From NCBI RefSeq assembly GCF_003943935.1, contig NZ_RJOB01000001.1:282830-346829 (forward strand): a DNA stretch of 64,000 nucleotides. Reading direction: 5' to 3'. The translations under genes and the position numbers were made by a program. How positions within the stretch are numbered: position 1 is the first letter of the stretch; each line of letters opens with the position of its first letter. Under the pieces are notes generated by a model. It ran no database searches. It was given only the letters and a program-made list of their open reading frames with translations, and was not told the origin of the DNA. Source of the DNA: Streptococcus mitis (lineage in GTDB: Bacteria > Bacillota > Bacilli > Lactobacillales > Streptococcaceae). Below, piece by piece: positions 25,368 to 36,421 of this stretch.

Positions 25368-26684
25368 CTAATCCGATATCTTGCGAAATTGACTGATGAA
25401 GAATCCATCACTTCCATACAACTCAGGTGTAATGAGGATACAGCCGTCTTTCATGATATCCTTACATTCATGTTCTAGTTTTACCTGCTCGAACTCGGGA
25501 TGACTTTCTAAAAACGCCTCAACGACTTGAAAATTCTCCTCTGAGACAATAGTACAGGTACTATAAGTTATTATACCACCTTTGCGTAGTGTTTGACAAA
25601 CACTACCTAATATTTCTAGCTGAATTTCCTGTAAGGACGCGAAATCTGATGTTTCCTTATTGTATTTGATATCTGGTTTTCGGCGCAAAAGACCGATTCC
25701 TGAACAAGGAGCATCTACTAAAATCTTGTCAAAGGAATTCTGACCAAAAAGCTCATGCACCTTTCTGGCATCCAATTTTTGAGTTTGAACCCGTTCTGCA
25801 ACGCCTAGACGTTGGGCATTTTCTTGGATTAAGTCCAACTTGTGGTCATACAAGTCCAGAGCAGTAACCTGGCCTGTCGTGAGATAAGAGGCTATATGGG
25901 CTGTTTTCCCACCCGGAGCCGCACAAGCATCTAGAACCTGCTCATCACCTTGTAGATCAAGAGTTGGCGCAACCAATTGACTGGACTCGTCTTGAATAGT
26001 TATAGCACCTTCTGCAAACAAATCATGGCCTGCAAAGTGCCCTTGCTCCTTGACCAGACCAGAAACAGACAAAGGTGAATCACTAGCCTCTAACAAGGTT
26101 TTGATTTCTTCTTTTCGACCTAGGTCTGTTACACGAATACTGGCCTTGTTGCGCACCAAAAGGCTTTCAAAGATGGCTTGTGCTCGCTCTTCACCGTATT
26201 CTTCCTTGAGTTTGGAAACTAACCAAACTGGGAGAGAATAGGCAATAGAATCACGCTTGTTTTTTCGTTTGATGCTGGCAATATCTGGCCATCCTTCACG
26301 CAGGATACGGCGCAAGACAGCATTGACCAATTTTTCACTGCCTTTTTTACGGAATTTGGCTAATTCCACCGCTTCATTGACCACAGCATGGTCTGGAATT
26401 TTGTCCAAATAGCGGAGTTGGTAGGCACTCATAAGAAGCAGAACATAGAGCCAGCTGTCTAACTGGTCTCTGTCTTCGATAAAGTGAGATAGGTACCATT
26501 CCAGAGTCAGTTTGCGAGCTACTGTTCCATAGACCAGCTCTGTTGCCAAGCCCTTGTCTGCTACTGAAAGCTGGCTTCCCTTGAGATGCTTATTTAAGGC
26601 AATATTTGAGTATGCTTGATTGATAAAGATATCCTCTAATACTGCTAGGGCTAAACTTCTAGCCGTTTCTACTTTAGTCACCAA
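25368..26684 (-). CDS. rsmB: 16S rRNA (cytosine-967 C5)-methyltransferase RsmB
   Basis: A 438-residue rRNA methyltransferase, also called SunL. The N-terminal NusB-like RNA-binding domain (about 1-130) is followed by a SAM-binding Rossmann domain with [15 protein letters not shown], the catalytic-cysteine motifs VDAPCSGIG and TYSTCTI, and the usual C-terminal [16 protein letters not shown]. It overlaps fmt by 11 bp; phpP follows 14 bp after it. This is a complete family member in its usual operon position. Confidence 0.96.
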   Translation of the reverse strand: MVTKVETARSLALAVLEDIFINQAYSNIALNKHLKGSQLSVADKGLATELVYGTVARKLTLEWYLSHFIEDRDQLDSWLYVLLLMSAYQLRYLDKIPDHAVVNEAVELAKFRKKGSEKLVNAVLRRILREGWPDIASIKRKNKRDSIAYSLPVWLVSKLKEEYGEERAQAIFESLLVRNKASIRVTDLGRKEEIKTLLEASDSPLSVSGLVKEQGHFAGHDLFAEGAITIQDESSQLVAPTLDLQGDEQVLDACAAPGGKTAHIASYLTTGQVTALDLYDHKLDLIQENAQRLGVAERVQTQKLDARKVHELFGQNSFDKILVDAPCSGIGLLRRKPDIKYNKETSDFASLQEIQLEILGSVCQTLRKGGIITYSTCTIVSEENFQVVEAFLESHPEFEQVKLEHECKDIMKDGCILITPELYGSDGFFISQFRKISD

Positions 26685-27609
26685 ATCGTTCTCCTACAGT
26701 CAATGTACGTCCAACTCCGTTAAGGAAGGAAGCAATACCCATCTTAGGTTTGCCTGCTGGCTGCACTTGTCTGAGAGACAAAGCTCCTTCTGCCGTTGCG
26801 ACAATCAATTCTTTCTTGCCGATAGAGAGGATTTCACCTGGATTTCCCTGACCTTCTACTGGTAGGGCTTCATAAATCTTAAAGCGGTCTCCCTTGAGGA
26901 AAGTATGGGCCACAGGCCACGGGTTCATGCCACGGATTTGGTTGAAAAGTTGACGATTGCTTTTATTCCAGTCCAGTTTTTCTTCCTCTGGCTTAATATT
27001 TGGCGAGAAAGTAACCTGACTTGGATCCTGTGGTTCAGGTTTGATGTCACCAGCAATGTAGGCAGGCAAAGTATCCAAAAGCAAATCACGACCAACAAGA
27101 GCTAATTTCTCAAACAAGGTGCCGACATTGTCCTCATCCGTAATCGGAATACTGCGACGAGAAATCATATCTCCTGCATCCATTTCCTTAACCATTTCCA
27201 TAATGGTCACACCAGCTTCCTCATCCCCTTGAATCAAGGCATAATGGATAGGCGCACCACCACGGTGTTTAGGAAGAAGAGAGGCGTGAACATTGACCGC
27301 AAAGTCCATGCTATCAAGGAATTTACTTGGGAGAAACTGCCCAAAAGCAGCTGTCACAATCCCATCCGCTCCTAGCTGCATAATAGCTTCCATCTCTGGA
27401 CTTCCAGATAATTTTTCAGGTTGGTAGATTGGAAGACCTGCTTCTTTGGCAGCCTGCTTGACTGGGGTTTCTTGGATCACTTTTTTACGCCCAACAGCAC
27501 GGTCTGGCTGGGTCACAACGGCTAGAATTTCGTAACGGTCATCTGTCAAAAGCCCTTTTAAAACTGTTGCTGAAAAGTCGGGTGTCCCCATAAAGATTAA
27601 TTTTGTCAT
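26674..27609 (-). CDS. fmt: Methionyl-tRNA formyltransferase
   Basis: A 311-residue enzyme that formylates initiator Met-tRNA using 10-formyltetrahydrofolate. The N-terminal formyltransferase domain has the start [15 protein letters not shown], the catalytic Asn and His in [16 protein letters not shown], and the aspartate in [14 protein letters not shown]-terminal OB-like domain (from about 205) contains the [14 protein letters not shown] segment. The start follows priA by 12 bp. Nothing unusual. Confidence 0.97.
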   Translation of the reverse strand: MTKLIFMGTPDFSATVLKGLLTDDRYEILAVVTQPDRAVGRKKVIQETPVKQAAKEAGLPIYQPEKLSGSPEMEAIMQLGADGIVTAAFGQFLPSKFLDSMDFAVNVHASLLPKHRGGAPIHYALIQGDEEAGVTIMEMVKEMDAGDMISRRSIPITDEDNVGTLFEKLALVGRDLLLDTLPAYIAGDIKPEPQDPSQVTFSPNIKPEEEKLDWNKSNRQLFNQIRGMNPWPVAHTFLKGDRFKIYEALPVEGQGNPGEILSIGKKELIVATAEGALSLRQVQPAGKPKMGIASFLNGVGRTLTVGERFGD

Positions 27610-27621
27610 ATCTTCTCCTTC

Positions 27622-30018
27622 TTATAAAAATTGCTGTGGCTCATGGTCAATGCTGAGACGGAGCTCACTATTTTCCCGTTCTTGAGTCAAGGCCAAGACC
27701 TGGTTGAGGGTTGGCCCCAGCTCATCTTCTAAACGGTATTTAATCAAAATCTGGTAATGATAGAGGTTGTGGGTACGAGCAATGGGTTTTGGCGTCGGCC
27801 CGAGAATGTTACTGTTCTCTGATAATCCTGACCGCAAAATATTTATGACTTCATAGGCACGTTTGACCACCTCTTCTTCTTTCTTATGAGAAAGGGTAAT
27901 GCCAATGGTGAAATAGTAAGGTGGATAGCCAAGTTGTCGTCTAATGCCCATTTCATAGGTATAAAATCCTTCGTAGTCCTGATCTTTGGCAAATCTTATA
28001 GCATAGTGCTGTGGATTGTAAGACTGGATTAAGACCTGACCTGCTTTTTCAGCCCGTCCTGCACGGCCTGCAACCTGAGTCAAAAGCTGGAAAGTTCTTT
28101 CAGAAGAACGGAAATCAGGCAGATTCAAAGCTGTATCCGCATTTAGAACTCCGACTAAGGTCACATTTGGAAAATCCAAGCCCTTGGCAATCATCTGGGT
28201 TCCGAGTAAAATATCAGCCTCGCCTTTTCCAAACTGATCAAGCAAGGATTGGTGACTGCCTTTCTTACGAGTGGTATCCACATCCATCCGCAAAATGCGG
28301 GCTTGGGGAAAAAGCTCCGCTAGCTCATCGTAAGCCTTCTGAGTCCCTGTTCCATAATAGCGAATACTACGACTTTGACAGTTTGGACAGACATGAGGTA
28401 TCTCTTTAGAAAAACCACAATAATGACAATTCATAGTCTTGGTATCCATGTGCAAGGTTAGAGAAATGTCACAGTTGGGACAGGTATCCACGGTCCCACA
28501 CTCCCGACACATAACAAAGCTAGAATAGCCACGGCGATTGAGCATGAGAACCACCTGCTCTTTTTTAGCCAGACGGTCCTGAATCGCTTCTAGCAAAGGA
28601 GGCGTAAAGTTTGATGTCTCATTCTGTCCAATATAGTCTCGAAAATCAATCACTTGAACCTCAGGGATCGTAGCTAAAGGATTAGCCCGTTGGGTCAGAC
28701 GTAAGTGTTGATAGACACCTTTTCCAGCCCTCGCACGGCTCTCTAAGCTCGGTGTCGCAGACCCAAGCACCAGAGCCGCTTGATTATACTGGGCCCGTAA
28801 AATAGCCACCTCTCTGGCATGGTAACGGGGATTGCTGTCTTGCTTATAAGTCGCTTCATGCTCTTCATCAATAATCATGACACCCAGATTTTTCAGCGGA
28901 GCAAAGATAGCCGATCTGGCACCAACAACAACTTGGGCATCTCCTCGTTCTACCTTGCGCCATTCATCATACTTTTCACCATTAGACAGGCCAGAGTGAA
29001 GAATGGCAACCTTGTCCCCAAAACGTGCTATAAAACGCTCCGTCATCTGAGGGGTCAAGGAAATCTCAGGTACCAGCAAAATAGCTGTCTTGCCCTTATC
29101 TAAAGCTCCTTGAATAATCTGCAAGTAAACCTCGGTCTTCCCACTTCCTGTAATCCCTTGAAGGAGGAAGGGAGGTTGATGACTGCCAATCGCACTGACA
29201 ACCGCATCCCGCGCCTGTCTTTGTTCTGGATTCAACTCCAAAGGTCGACTTGCCTCAATGCCTTCAAAATAAGCAGCCGAGCGTTGAACTTCCTTTTGGA
29301 CTATGGTAACAGCTCCTTGTTCCACAAAGAAGTTGACTTGCTCCCGCGAGTAGGACTCTAACAGGCTAGCCAAGGAAGCACTCTCCGGATGAGACAGCAA
29401 ATAGTCTCTCAATTCCAACTTTTTCTTGGCGCGTGCAGAAATCTCAACACCTTCTAACTGAACAAGGTCGACTTCATACCAGGACTGGGTCTTGACCTTC
29501 TTTTGATCGACTGCCTGATATTCCAGACCAAGCAAACCTTTTCTAGTCAACCGCATCATTTCAGCTTGTTTAGCCAAATCCAGAGAAGAAAAAGCTAGTG
29601 AATCCTCTGAACCAAACAGACGCTCTCGATCTTCCTGACTCAGACCTGCCAGAGGATAGAGAATCTTGTCATAGCTGGAATTTAGAAATCCCGGCAACAT
29701 GGCCTTGAGGATGGAGATTTTGTAGGAGAAGACAGATTTGCGAAGCTCCTCAGCCAGCCAGAGTTGTTCTTGCGTGAGTACAGGAGAAAAATCCAGTACC
29801 TCGACAATATCTTTTAAATCTTGCGCCATCTCTTCTTCATCTGATTGGGACTCCAAACCAAGAACAATCCCTTGAATCAGGCGATTGCCCTTACCAAAAG
29901 GCACATGAACCCGCATCCCAACTTCCAGCATTCCCTCAAATTCCTCAGGAATCCTGTAACTATAGGGCTGGTCCGTCTGCATCAAGGGCACATCAACGAT
30001 AATCTTGGCTATGGCCAT
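27622..30018 (-). CDS. priA: Primosomal replication restart helicase PriA
   Basis: A 798-residue DNA helicase that reloads the replisome at stalled forks. It has an N-terminal DNA-binding domain (VPFGKGNRLIQGIVLG), Walker A GITGSGKTEVYL near residue 290 and DEEH (IIDEEHEATYKQD) near 386. A zinc-binding cysteine cluster (CRECGTVDTCPNC, then CHYCGF and CPNC) lies between helicase motifs, and VAGRAGRAEKAG is motif VI. GGAGGTGAG precedes the ATG. Complete and typical. Confidence 0.97.
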   Translation of the reverse strand: MAIAKIIVDVPLMQTDQPYSYRIPEEFEGMLEVGMRVHVPFGKGNRLIQGIVLGLESQSDEEEMAQDLKDIVEVLDFSPVLTQEQLWLAEELRKSVFSYKISILKAMLPGFLNSSYDKILYPLAGLSQEDRERLFGSEDSLAFSSLDLAKQAEMMRLTRKGLLGLEYQAVDQKKVKTQSWYEVDLVQLEGVEISARAKKKLELRDYLLSHPESASLASLLESYSREQVNFFVEQGAVTIVQKEVQRSAAYFEGIEASRPLELNPEQRQARDAVVSAIGSHQPPFLLQGITGSGKTEVYLQIIQGALDKGKTAILLVPEISLTPQMTERFIARFGDKVAILHSGLSNGEKYDEWRKVERGDAQVVVGARSAIFAPLKNLGVMIIDEEHEATYKQDSNPRYHAREVAILRAQYNQAALVLGSATPSLESRARAGKGVYQHLRLTQRANPLATIPEVQVIDFRDYIGQNETSNFTPPLLEAIQDRLAKKEQVVLMLNRRGYSSFVMCRECGTVDTCPNCDISLTLHMDTKTMNCHYCGFSKEIPHVCPNCQSRSIRYYGTGTQKAYDELAELFPQARILRMDVDTTRKKGSHQSLLDQFGKGEADILLGTQMIAKGLDFPNVTLVGVLNADTALNLPDFRSSERTFQLLTQVAGRAGRAEKAGQVLIQSYNPQHYAIRFAKDQDYEGFYTYEMGIRRQLGYPPYYFTIGITLSHKKEEEVVKRAYEVINILRSGLSENSNILGPTPKPIARTHNLYHYQILIKYRLEDELGPTLNQVLALTQERENSELRLSIDHEPQQFL

Positions 30019-30083
30019 CTTCTCACCTCCTCTTTGTCAGTACATTCTTGCAATAGAAAAAATAAGATTGAGTCCCCCCAACC

Positions 30084-30398
30084 TTAAATTTTTTCACCAT
30101 CTTCTTTTTCTTTAGCGATTTGCTCTTTGATTTTCTTTTCTTCTTCTTCTTTGCGGCGTTTTTCTTCTTCGATACGGCGACGCACTGCTTCACGTTTTCC
30201 TTCTGGATCTGGGTGAATTGTAACGTTTCCTGATTCAATTTCTTCTAAAGCGCGAAGAGTTGATTTTTCCGACTTGAAACCTTGAGTTGCTGGCGCACCT
30301 GCTTCCAATTCGTGGGCACGTTTTGCTTCCAAGATTACGAGTGAATATTTTGAAGGAACCTTGTCGAGCAAGGTATCAATAGAGGGTTTTAACATCAT
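30084..30398 (-). CDS. rpoZ: RNA polymerase omega subunit
   Basis: A 104-residue subunit that helps assemble RNA polymerase by folding beta-prime. It starts [20 protein letters not shown], with the conserved core [13 protein letters not shown] and [14 protein letters not shown] highly charged lysine/glutamate coiled-coil tail (about 70-100) is typical of streptococcal omega. Two adjacent ATG codons could start it. It sits between gmk and priA, 24 bp after gmk. Confidence 0.96.
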
Positions 30399-30422
30399 TT
30401 GCTTGTACCTATTTTCTAAATT

Positions 30423-31064
<642 letters not shown>

Positions 31065-31143
31065 TCAGTCTGTGAAATAACATTTCTCTAGAATAATGGC
31101 AAAAAGCCAGATTATCCTTTACAGTCTTTCTATCTAGTGTAAC

Positions 31144-31173
31144 AAAAAAGCAGTAATTTTTCAACTGCTCTTT
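31144..31173 (-). terminator. rny terminator
   Basis: The stem GAGCAGT/ACTGCTT with a 9-base loop is followed by TTTTT on the minus strand, six bases after the rny stop codon. Confidence 0.8.
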
Positions 31174-31178
31174 CTTAT

Positions 31179-32792
31179 TTATTTGGCATAGTCTACTGCT
31201 CGAAGCTCACGAATCACGGTTACCTTGATATTTCCTGGGTAATCGAGATTGTTTTCAATTTTCTCACGAACTTTGTGAGCCAAGATTGTAACTTTGTCGT
31301 CCTTGATTTTTCCTGGATTGACCATGATGCGGATTTCACGTCCTGCTTGAAGGGCAAAGCTAGTTTGTACTCCTTCAAAGCCGTTAGCAATTTCTTCCAA
31401 ATCGTGGAGACGCTTGATGTAGCTTTCAAGAGACTCACTACGAGCACCTGGACGAGCCGCACTCAAGGCATCTGCTGCAGCAACAATCACTGCAATCACG
31501 CTTTCTGCTTCGACATCTCCGTGGTGACTAGCAATCGTATTGATCACAACTGGGTGTTCCTTGTACTTACGAGCTAATTCCATACCGATTTCAACGTGGC
31601 TACCTTCAACCTCACGGTCAATGGCTTTCCCGATATCGTGAAGGAATCCAGCACGACGGGCAAGAGCCGCATTCTCACCAAGCTCACTAGCCATAATACC
31701 AGCCAACTTAGCAACTTCAATCGAATGACGCAAGACATTTTGTCCATATGAAGTACGGAACTGCAAACGTCCCATAATCTTCATCAAATCTGGATGAAGG
31801 TTCGGCGCACCGATCTCATAGGCAGCAGCCTCACCGTATTCACGGATCTTATTGTCAATCTCTTGACGGTTTTTCTCAACCAACTCTTCGATACGAGCCG
31901 GATGAATACGACCATCCTTGAGCAACATTTCCATAGTCATACGGGCAATCTCACGACGAATAGGATCAAAACCTGACAAGGTCACCACTTCTGGCGTATC
32001 GTCGATAATCACATCAACCCCTGTCAAACTTTCGAAAGTACGAATGTTACGACCTTCACGACCAATAATGCGTCCCTTCATAGTATCATCTGGCAGATGA
32101 ACTGTTGAGTTGGTTGACTCCGCTACATATTCACCAGCAATACGTTGCATAGCTTGAACCAGGATGTCCTTGGCCATTTTATCAGAACGTTCCTTGACCT
32201 CTTGCTCAGCCTCACGAATACGACTAGCAATCTCCTTGGTCAAGTTTTCCTCTGTCTGTGCCAAGATAATATCTCGTGCTTCTGCCTGAGACAGGGCACC
32301 AATACGCTCTAGTTCTGCTTCTTTTTGTCTTTCGACTTCCTCTAATTGCTCTTCACGCGCATCAAGGTTTTTCGCTCTATCAGAAATACTTTGTTCTTTT
32401 TGTTCAAGTGTTTGTTCTTTACTCGTCAAATTGTCGTCCTTACGATCAAGGCTAGCAGCTCTCTCTGTCAAACGACTTTCGATTTGTTTGAGTTCTTGAC
32501 GTTCTGATTTAAATTCAGCGTCCACTTCTTCACGGTATTTTCTGGCTTCTTCTTTGGCCTCCAATAGTGCTTCTTTTTTAAGAGACTTACTTTCACGTTT
32601 AGCTTCATTAACAAGTAAATCCGCTTCACGCTCAGCTTGTCCACGTAAATTAGTTGCTTCTTGTTCAGCATTTAAAAGCATCAACTCTGCAGCTTCCTGA
32701 GATGATTTCATCTTAGCTGAGATGCTGACATATCCAATGACTAAACCAATGATGACGGCAAAAACAGCAATCGCAAGTGACATGATTTCCAT
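31179..32792 (-). CDS. rny: Ribonuclease Y
   Basis: A 537-residue membrane-anchored endoribonuclease that starts decay of many mRNAs. Order of parts: N-terminal membrane helix (about 5-23), long charged coiled coil (about 28-220), KH RNA-binding domain ([18 protein letters not shown]), and HD catalytic domain with HDIGKA and [10 protein letters not shown]. The start [11 protein letters not shown] matches relatives; ATG 32783 would be a possible internal start. It has its own promoter and terminator. Confidence 0.97.
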   Translation of the reverse strand: MEIMSLAIAVFAVIIGLVIGYVSISAKMKSSQEAAELMLLNAEQEATNLRGQAEREADLLVNEAKRESKSLKKEALLEAKEEARKYREEVDAEFKSERQELKQIESRLTERAASLDRKDDNLTSKEQTLEQKEQSISDRAKNLDAREEQLEEVERQKEAELERIGALSQAEARDIILAQTEENLTKEIASRIREAEQEVKERSDKMAKDILVQAMQRIAGEYVAESTNSTVHLPDDTMKGRIIGREGRNIRTFESLTGVDVIIDDTPEVVTLSGFDPIRREIARMTMEMLLKDGRIHPARIEELVEKNRQEIDNKIREYGEAAAYEIGAPNLHPDLMKIMGRLQFRTSYGQNVLRHSIEVAKLAGIMASELGENAALARRAGFLHDIGKAIDREVEGSHVEIGMELARKYKEHPVVINTIASHHGDVEAESVIAVIVAAADALSAARPGARSESLESYIKRLHDLEEIANGFEGVQTSFALQAGREIRIMVNPGKIKDDKVTILAHKVREKIENNLDYPGNIKVTVIRELRAVDYAK

Positions 32793-32840
32793 GTTTTTAC
32801 CTCATTTTATTGTTATTCCGAATGACATACATTCTTTTAC

Positions 32841-32869
32841 ATTCTACCATAAAAAAGTGATTTTCACAA
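32841..32869 (-). promoter_or_regulatory. rny promoter
   Basis: On the minus strand TTGTGA (-35, 32864-32869), a 17-bp spacer and TAGAAT (-10, 32841-32846) with a TGG extension lie about 50 bp before the rny start. Confidence 0.65.
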
Positions 32870-32931
32870 ACCTAAAATAGAATATGTTTTAGGGAATTTG
32901 GAATACGATTGCTAAAATAAACTTGTTATTT

Positions 32932-32959
32932 AAAAAGCCTACTTCGCAGTAGACTTAGT
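32932..32959. repeat. Repeat copy downstream of yoeB (left flank of the toxin-antitoxin module)
   Basis: A 28-bp stretch overlapping the yoeB stop codon, containing CTACTtcgcAGTAG and ending GACTTAGT. A near-identical copy (33576-33602) overlaps the tmcAL stop codon. Each can form a short terminator-like hairpin followed by T on the minus strand. Confidence 0.7.
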
Positions 32960-33209
32960 AATGATCTTTAAAGGACAAGAAAGCCACGCTATCTCCATCC
33001 ATCATATAAATCAAGCGATTTTCTGCGTCGATACGACGTGACCAGGCTCCTTGGTAGTCATACTTGAGTGGTTCTGGCTTACCTATTCCTGTAAAGGGAT
33101 CACGTTGAATATCCTTGATTAGTTTATTGATTCTTTTTAACGTTTTCTTGTCCTGAGTTTGCCAGTAGCAATAATCTGTCCACGCATCTTCTGTAAACTT
33201 GAGTAGCAT
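32955..33209 (-). CDS. yoeB: YoeB toxin
   Basis: An 84-residue ribosome-dependent mRNA endonuclease. The whole sequence matches YoeB: LLKFTEDAWTDYCYWQTQDKKTLKRINKLI, the GIGKPEPLKYDYQGAWSRRID core with catalytic Glu and Arg, and the C-terminal MDGDSVAFLSFKDHY with the catalytic His-Tyr end. It lies three bases after yefM. Complete, so it should be an active toxin when not bound by YefM. Confidence 0.96.
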   Translation of the reverse strand: MLLKFTEDAWTDYCYWQTQDKKTLKRINKLIKDIQRDPFTGIGKPEPLKYDYQGAWSRRIDAENRLIYMMDGDSVAFLSFKDHY

Positions 33210-33212
33210 TCA

Positions 33213-33467
33213 TCACTCCTCAATAACATGGACTTGAGTGCTTCCAGCACGAACTTGAGCCATTCCTCGCAAAACCTTGTCTGATAACTCCTTATTTTGA
33301 GCGATTCTCAGTGTTTCCTGAATACTGTCCCATTCGCTCTTTGAAAGAACTACAATGTCCTCATCTGGATTTTTATTAACCACCGTTAAAGGCTCAAATT
33401 CATCATTGACCTTCTTCATGTAGTCTTTTAAATGATTTCGGAATGTTGAGTAAAGAACTGCTTCCAT
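33213..33467 (-). CDS. yefM: YefM antitoxin
   Basis: An 84-residue antitoxin and autorepressor of the Phd/YefM family. The N-terminal DNA-binding fold starts MEAVLYSTFRNHLKDYMKKV, and the acidic C-terminal part (ETLRIAQNKELSDKVLRGM) wraps YoeB. The frame is open 39 bp further upstream; ATG 33467 is chosen because GAGGT lies eight bases before it and it matches the known pneumococcal start. A TGTACA-core operator sits just upstream. Confidence 0.95.
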   Translation of the reverse strand: MEAVLYSTFRNHLKDYMKKVNDEFEPLTVVNKNPDEDIVVLSKSEWDSIQETLRIAQNKELSDKVLRGMAQVRAGSTQVHVIEE

Positions 33468-33497
33468 AACCATACCTCGTTTTACCTCTTTTCCACT

Positions 33498-33539
33498 ATT
33501 ATACACGAAAAGAAAGAAATTGTCAGAAACTTGTACAAG
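33498..33539 (-). promoter_or_regulatory. yefM-yoeB promoter and TGTACA operator
   Basis: The minus strand shows CTGACA (33521-33526), a 17-bp spacer and TATAAT (33498-33503). The palindrome CTTGTACAAG (33530-33539) lies just upstream of the -35; TGTACA is the known core of YefM-YoeB operators in E. coli. Confidence 0.75.
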
Positions 33540-33558
33540 ATTTTCTTTTCTATCTATT

Positions 33559-33566
33559 TATTCGTA
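33559..33566 (-). promoter_or_regulatory. Possible SigX (ComX) cin-box upstream of yefM
   Basis: The minus strand reads TTTTTTACGAATAAA: an exact TACGAATA late-competence box preceded by a T tract, about 92 bp before the yefM start and pointing at it. The octamer will occur by chance at times in AT-rich DNA, so this is tentative. Confidence 0.35.
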
Positions 33567-33575
33567 AAAAATCTC

Positions 33576-33602
33576 AAAAACCTACCTTTCAGTAGACTTA
33601 GT
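33576..33602. repeat. Repeat copy at the end of tmcAL (right flank of the toxin-antitoxin module)
   Basis: A 27-bp stretch, AAAAACCTACC...CAGTAGACTTAGT, matching the copy at 32932-32959 with a few differences, in the same orientation. It includes the tmcAL stop codon and a short hairpin. Confidence 0.7.
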
Positions 33603-34695
33603 TTCTTTCTATTCTTATCGGCACCTTACCAAAATTCTGCTCTGCTATACTTGGTTTTCCCAGTTGATAAATCTGGTCTGCCTTTTGAGTCATAGCATCC
33701 CAAGGTTCTTTGCCAATTCTACTGACTAGATTGACCTGCCCTTTCAGAGACTTAAGGTGTTGTCTGCCTTTTTCGGTAAATCCAAGAACATGAATGGCTT
33801 CTGGCAAGTCACTTTCTCTAGCCTGCACCAAGATATAGGTCAAGAGGCGTCTAACACGCGCCTTAGTATACCGCTTGGTCGCAACAGCCTCGGCCAATTC
33901 TTCTACAGACTGAGCTGTCTTGATAGCATCCTTGATGCGCACAGCCATTTCTTGATTGACCTGATAGATGGTAGTTAGGTCTGGATTGGACAAGATTTGA
34001 TAGCGCAGCAAGGGAAAATAATCTTCCCAGCTCACCTTACTAGCCTGCTCAAAGAGGGCAACAGAAGGCATAAAGCGTTTTAAAAAATCTTGGTCTAACT
34101 GATGCTGACGGAGGGCTGTCGCCGAAGCAAAGGCCACATTCTTGTCCACAGAATGATAACCTGCCCCCTGACGCTGAATCGGATGGAGTTTGATGTTGCG
34201 TCCCGCTACTGCCTTAGCATAAGCAAGCGCAAGAACATGATTGGGTGTGTTTCCCGAAAAATCAAGACCTGCAAATTCCTTCCACATGGCTTGGGTTTTC
34301 TGGGGATAGGAAAGGGAATCAGGCAGATTTTCCACAAATTTCTCCATCTCAGCCCCCAGCTCTGTGTATAAGTCAGCGATTTTTTGATAATCTAGAACTT
34401 CTTCTGTCCCAAAAGCGAGGATATCTATGCCCAACCTAGCCAAGATATCCACAGCTCCTTGACCAAAGAAATCTGCTGCCTGAACACTGACTAAAAAAGG
34501 CAACTCTACTACCAAATCTGCTCCATTTTCCAGTGCCATCTGGGCCCGAGTCCACTTATCTACAACGGCTGGTTCTCCACGCTGCATGAAATTCCCAGAC
34601 ATAGCCACGATTTTCAGCCCCTCAACCTGTTCCATCAGGTATTTATGCCCATTATGAAAAGGATTAAACTCCACGATAATACCTGTGATGGTCAT
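33598..34695 (-). CDS. tmcAL: tRNA(Met) cytidine acetate ligase TmcAL (YlbM family)
   Basis: A 365-residue enzyme of the nucleotidyltransferase fold; B. subtilis TmcAL makes N4-acetylcytidine in the elongator tRNA-Met anticodon using acetate and ATP. The start [19 protein letters not shown] carries the HxGH ATP-binding motif. The conserved [17 protein letters not shown] segment ([19 protein letters not shown]) and FGTEEVLDY follow. A helical C-terminal half binds RNA. It is immediately downstream of a methyltransferase gene. Confidence 0.92.
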   Translation of the reverse strand: MTITGIIVEFNPFHNGHKYLMEQVEGLKIVAMSGNFMQRGEPAVVDKWTRAQMALENGADLVVELPFLVSVQAADFFGQGAVDILARLGIDILAFGTEEVLDYQKIADLYTELGAEMEKFVENLPDSLSYPQKTQAMWKEFAGLDFSGNTPNHVLALAYAKAVAGRNIKLHPIQRQGAGYHSVDKNVAFASATALRQHQLDQDFLKRFMPSVALFEQASKVSWEDYFPLLRYQILSNPDLTTIYQVNQEMAVRIKDAIKTAQSVEELAEAVATKRYTKARVRRLLTYILVQARESDLPEAIHVLGFTEKGRQHLKSLKGQVNLVSRIGKEPWDAMTQKADQIYQLGKPSIAEQNFGKVPIRIERN

Positions 34696-34704
34696 AGACT
34701 TCTC

Positions 34705-35445
34705 CTACTTCTGCGCCACAAAAAACCAACGGGTGCTGGTTTCTGTTGGCTCCTTGTCCTCAAAGTCCGCATAGAGTTTAAAAGACTTGAAACCAGCCTG
34801 TTCCAGCAAAATATCATAGGTCAAAACCTCATAAGTCCGCTCCTCATGCACTTCATCGTGGCGACTAAAAGAGCCGTCATCTTCCTTGATAAAGAAGGTC
34901 AACTCATGCACGATGGAGTGAGGCGCTTCATCCTCATAGGTATCCCAGAGCATAGCAAAATCTTCCGCATTTTCATGGTAGGAATAACCCGGGAATACTT
35001 CATCTGTCTGGTAGGTCGAGTGCACGTCAAAGATAAATACACCATCTTCGTTGAGGGAATTATAGACTTCTTTAAAAACGTCCCCTACTTCCACCTCATC
35101 CTGCATATAGCAGATAGAGTCTGAATAACACGTGACAAAGTCGTATTGACCTGCCTTGGACAAATCCAGCATATTGCCTTCTATAAAGGCAATCTTTTGC
35201 TTGGAGGAAGTTGCTCTATTTTCCGCAATTTTCAACATATCCCCACTCAAGTCAAGTCCAGTTACATCAAAACCAGCTTGAGAGAAGCGCACAGATTGAA
35301 TTCCTGTCCCACAAGCCAGTTCCAAGAGTTTCTTTCTCTCCTTGGTCTTAGGCAAATGACGCAGGGAAAAATCCGTCCATTTGTCGTATAAACTATCGTC
35401 CATCACAGCATCGTAAACAGCCGCAAAGGTTTCATAAGTTGCCAT
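34705..35445 (-). CDS. Class I SAM-dependent methyltransferase
   Basis: A 246-residue protein starting MATYETFAAVYDAVMDDSLY. The SAM-binding motif I is LLELACGTGIQSVRFSQAG near residue 40, followed by VTGLDLSGDML and FVTCYSDSICYM. The substrate is unknown; the neighbouring tmcAL and ribosome-factor genes hint at RNA or small-molecule methylation, but this is only context. The frame is open 36 bp upstream; the MATYE start is preferred by family length. A terminator-like hairpin separates it from rsfS upstream. Confidence 0.85.
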   Translation of the reverse strand: MATYETFAAVYDAVMDDSLYDKWTDFSLRHLPKTKERKKLLELACGTGIQSVRFSQAGFDVTGLDLSGDMLKIAENRATSSKQKIAFIEGNMLDLSKAGQYDFVTCYSDSICYMQDEVEVGDVFKEVYNSLNEDGVFIFDVHSTYQTDEVFPGYSYHENAEDFAMLWDTYEDEAPHSIVHELTFFIKEDDGSFSRHDEVHEERTYEVLTYDILLEQAGFKSFKLYADFEDKEPTETSTRWFFVAQK

Positions 35446-35525
35446 AATCATGATACCAAGAGCCTCCATGGCAAACACCACTCGCCCTATACCTTTCTAT
35501 CCTTTTTTTCTAAAATAAGCAAAGA

Positions 35526-35549
35526 AACCCAGTTGACTGCAACTGAGTT
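35526..35549 (-). terminator. Terminator after rsfS
   Basis: The stem CAGTTG/CAACTG with extended arms AACTC/GGGTT (one mismatch), followed by TTCTTTGCTTATTTT on the minus strand, closes the yqeG-to-rsfS unit. Confidence 0.65.
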
Positions 35550-35555
35550 CATCTC

Positions 35556-35909
<354 letters not shown>

Positions 35910-35920
35910 TTAGTCCTCTT

Positions 35921-36421
35921 TTAAAAAATATTTTTATAATCTAGGACATCTGCAAAGCGATCCTCCCAAATGTCCTCATAAAATTCATTTATCGTTTCTG
36001 CTGGAATGTCATCCCCATCAAAGGTTGTGACAGCACCTTCTGGAATAATAAGCTGATAGCCATATTCAAAGGCAACCTTGACAGAGGTATCCACACAATA
36101 TTCTGTCTGCATACCACATAAAACTAATTTTTCAATCCCCTGTTTATCCAAGTATTCTTTTAAGCCTGTTTCTTTGAAAATACTGTTATACTTCTTCTGA
36201 AAGACCTTTTCATCAGGTTTTCGATTTAAAAGCTCAGATAACTGCCAATCTTCTGATGTTTGAGCTTCAGAGTTCTCAATATGTTGAACATAGATAATTT
36301 CAATATTCTTGCTTCTAGCTTGATTTTGTAAATAAGAAATTTTTTCCAATAGTCTCTCTGTCTTAAAACCTGTTTCCACTAAAATATTTTGTACATCAAT
36401 AATAATAAAAGCCGTCTTCAT
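35921..36421 (-). CDS. Isochorismatase-family cysteine hydrolase
   Basis: A 166-residue hydrolase. The N-terminal AFIIIDVQN holds the catalytic aspartate and LVLCGMQTEYCVDTSVKVAFEYGY holds the catalytic cysteine; the KKYNSIF region supplies the lysine. This is the layout of nicotinamidase-like enzymes. The substrate is not certain; the nearby nadD (NAD synthesis) makes a pyridine-related role attractive but unproven. It abuts yqeK without a gap (36421/36422). Confidence 0.88.
   Translation of the reverse strand: MKTAFIIIDVQNILVETGFKTERLLEKISYLQNQARSKNIEIIYVQHIENSEAQTSEDWQLSELLNRKPDEKVFQKKYNSIFKETGLKEYLDKQGIEKLVLCGMQTEYCVDTSVKVAFEYGYQLIIPEGAVTTFDGDDIPAETINEFYEDIWEDRFADVLDYKNIF

Noticed and set aside
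28011..28409. 132-codon plus-strand open frame
   Set aside because: Antisense shadow of the PriA zinc-finger region, with Cys/His-rich composition arising from that coding sequence.
34645..35124. 159-codon plus-strand open frame
   Set aside because: Antisense to the methyltransferase and the tmcAL start; no ribosome binding site or known domain.
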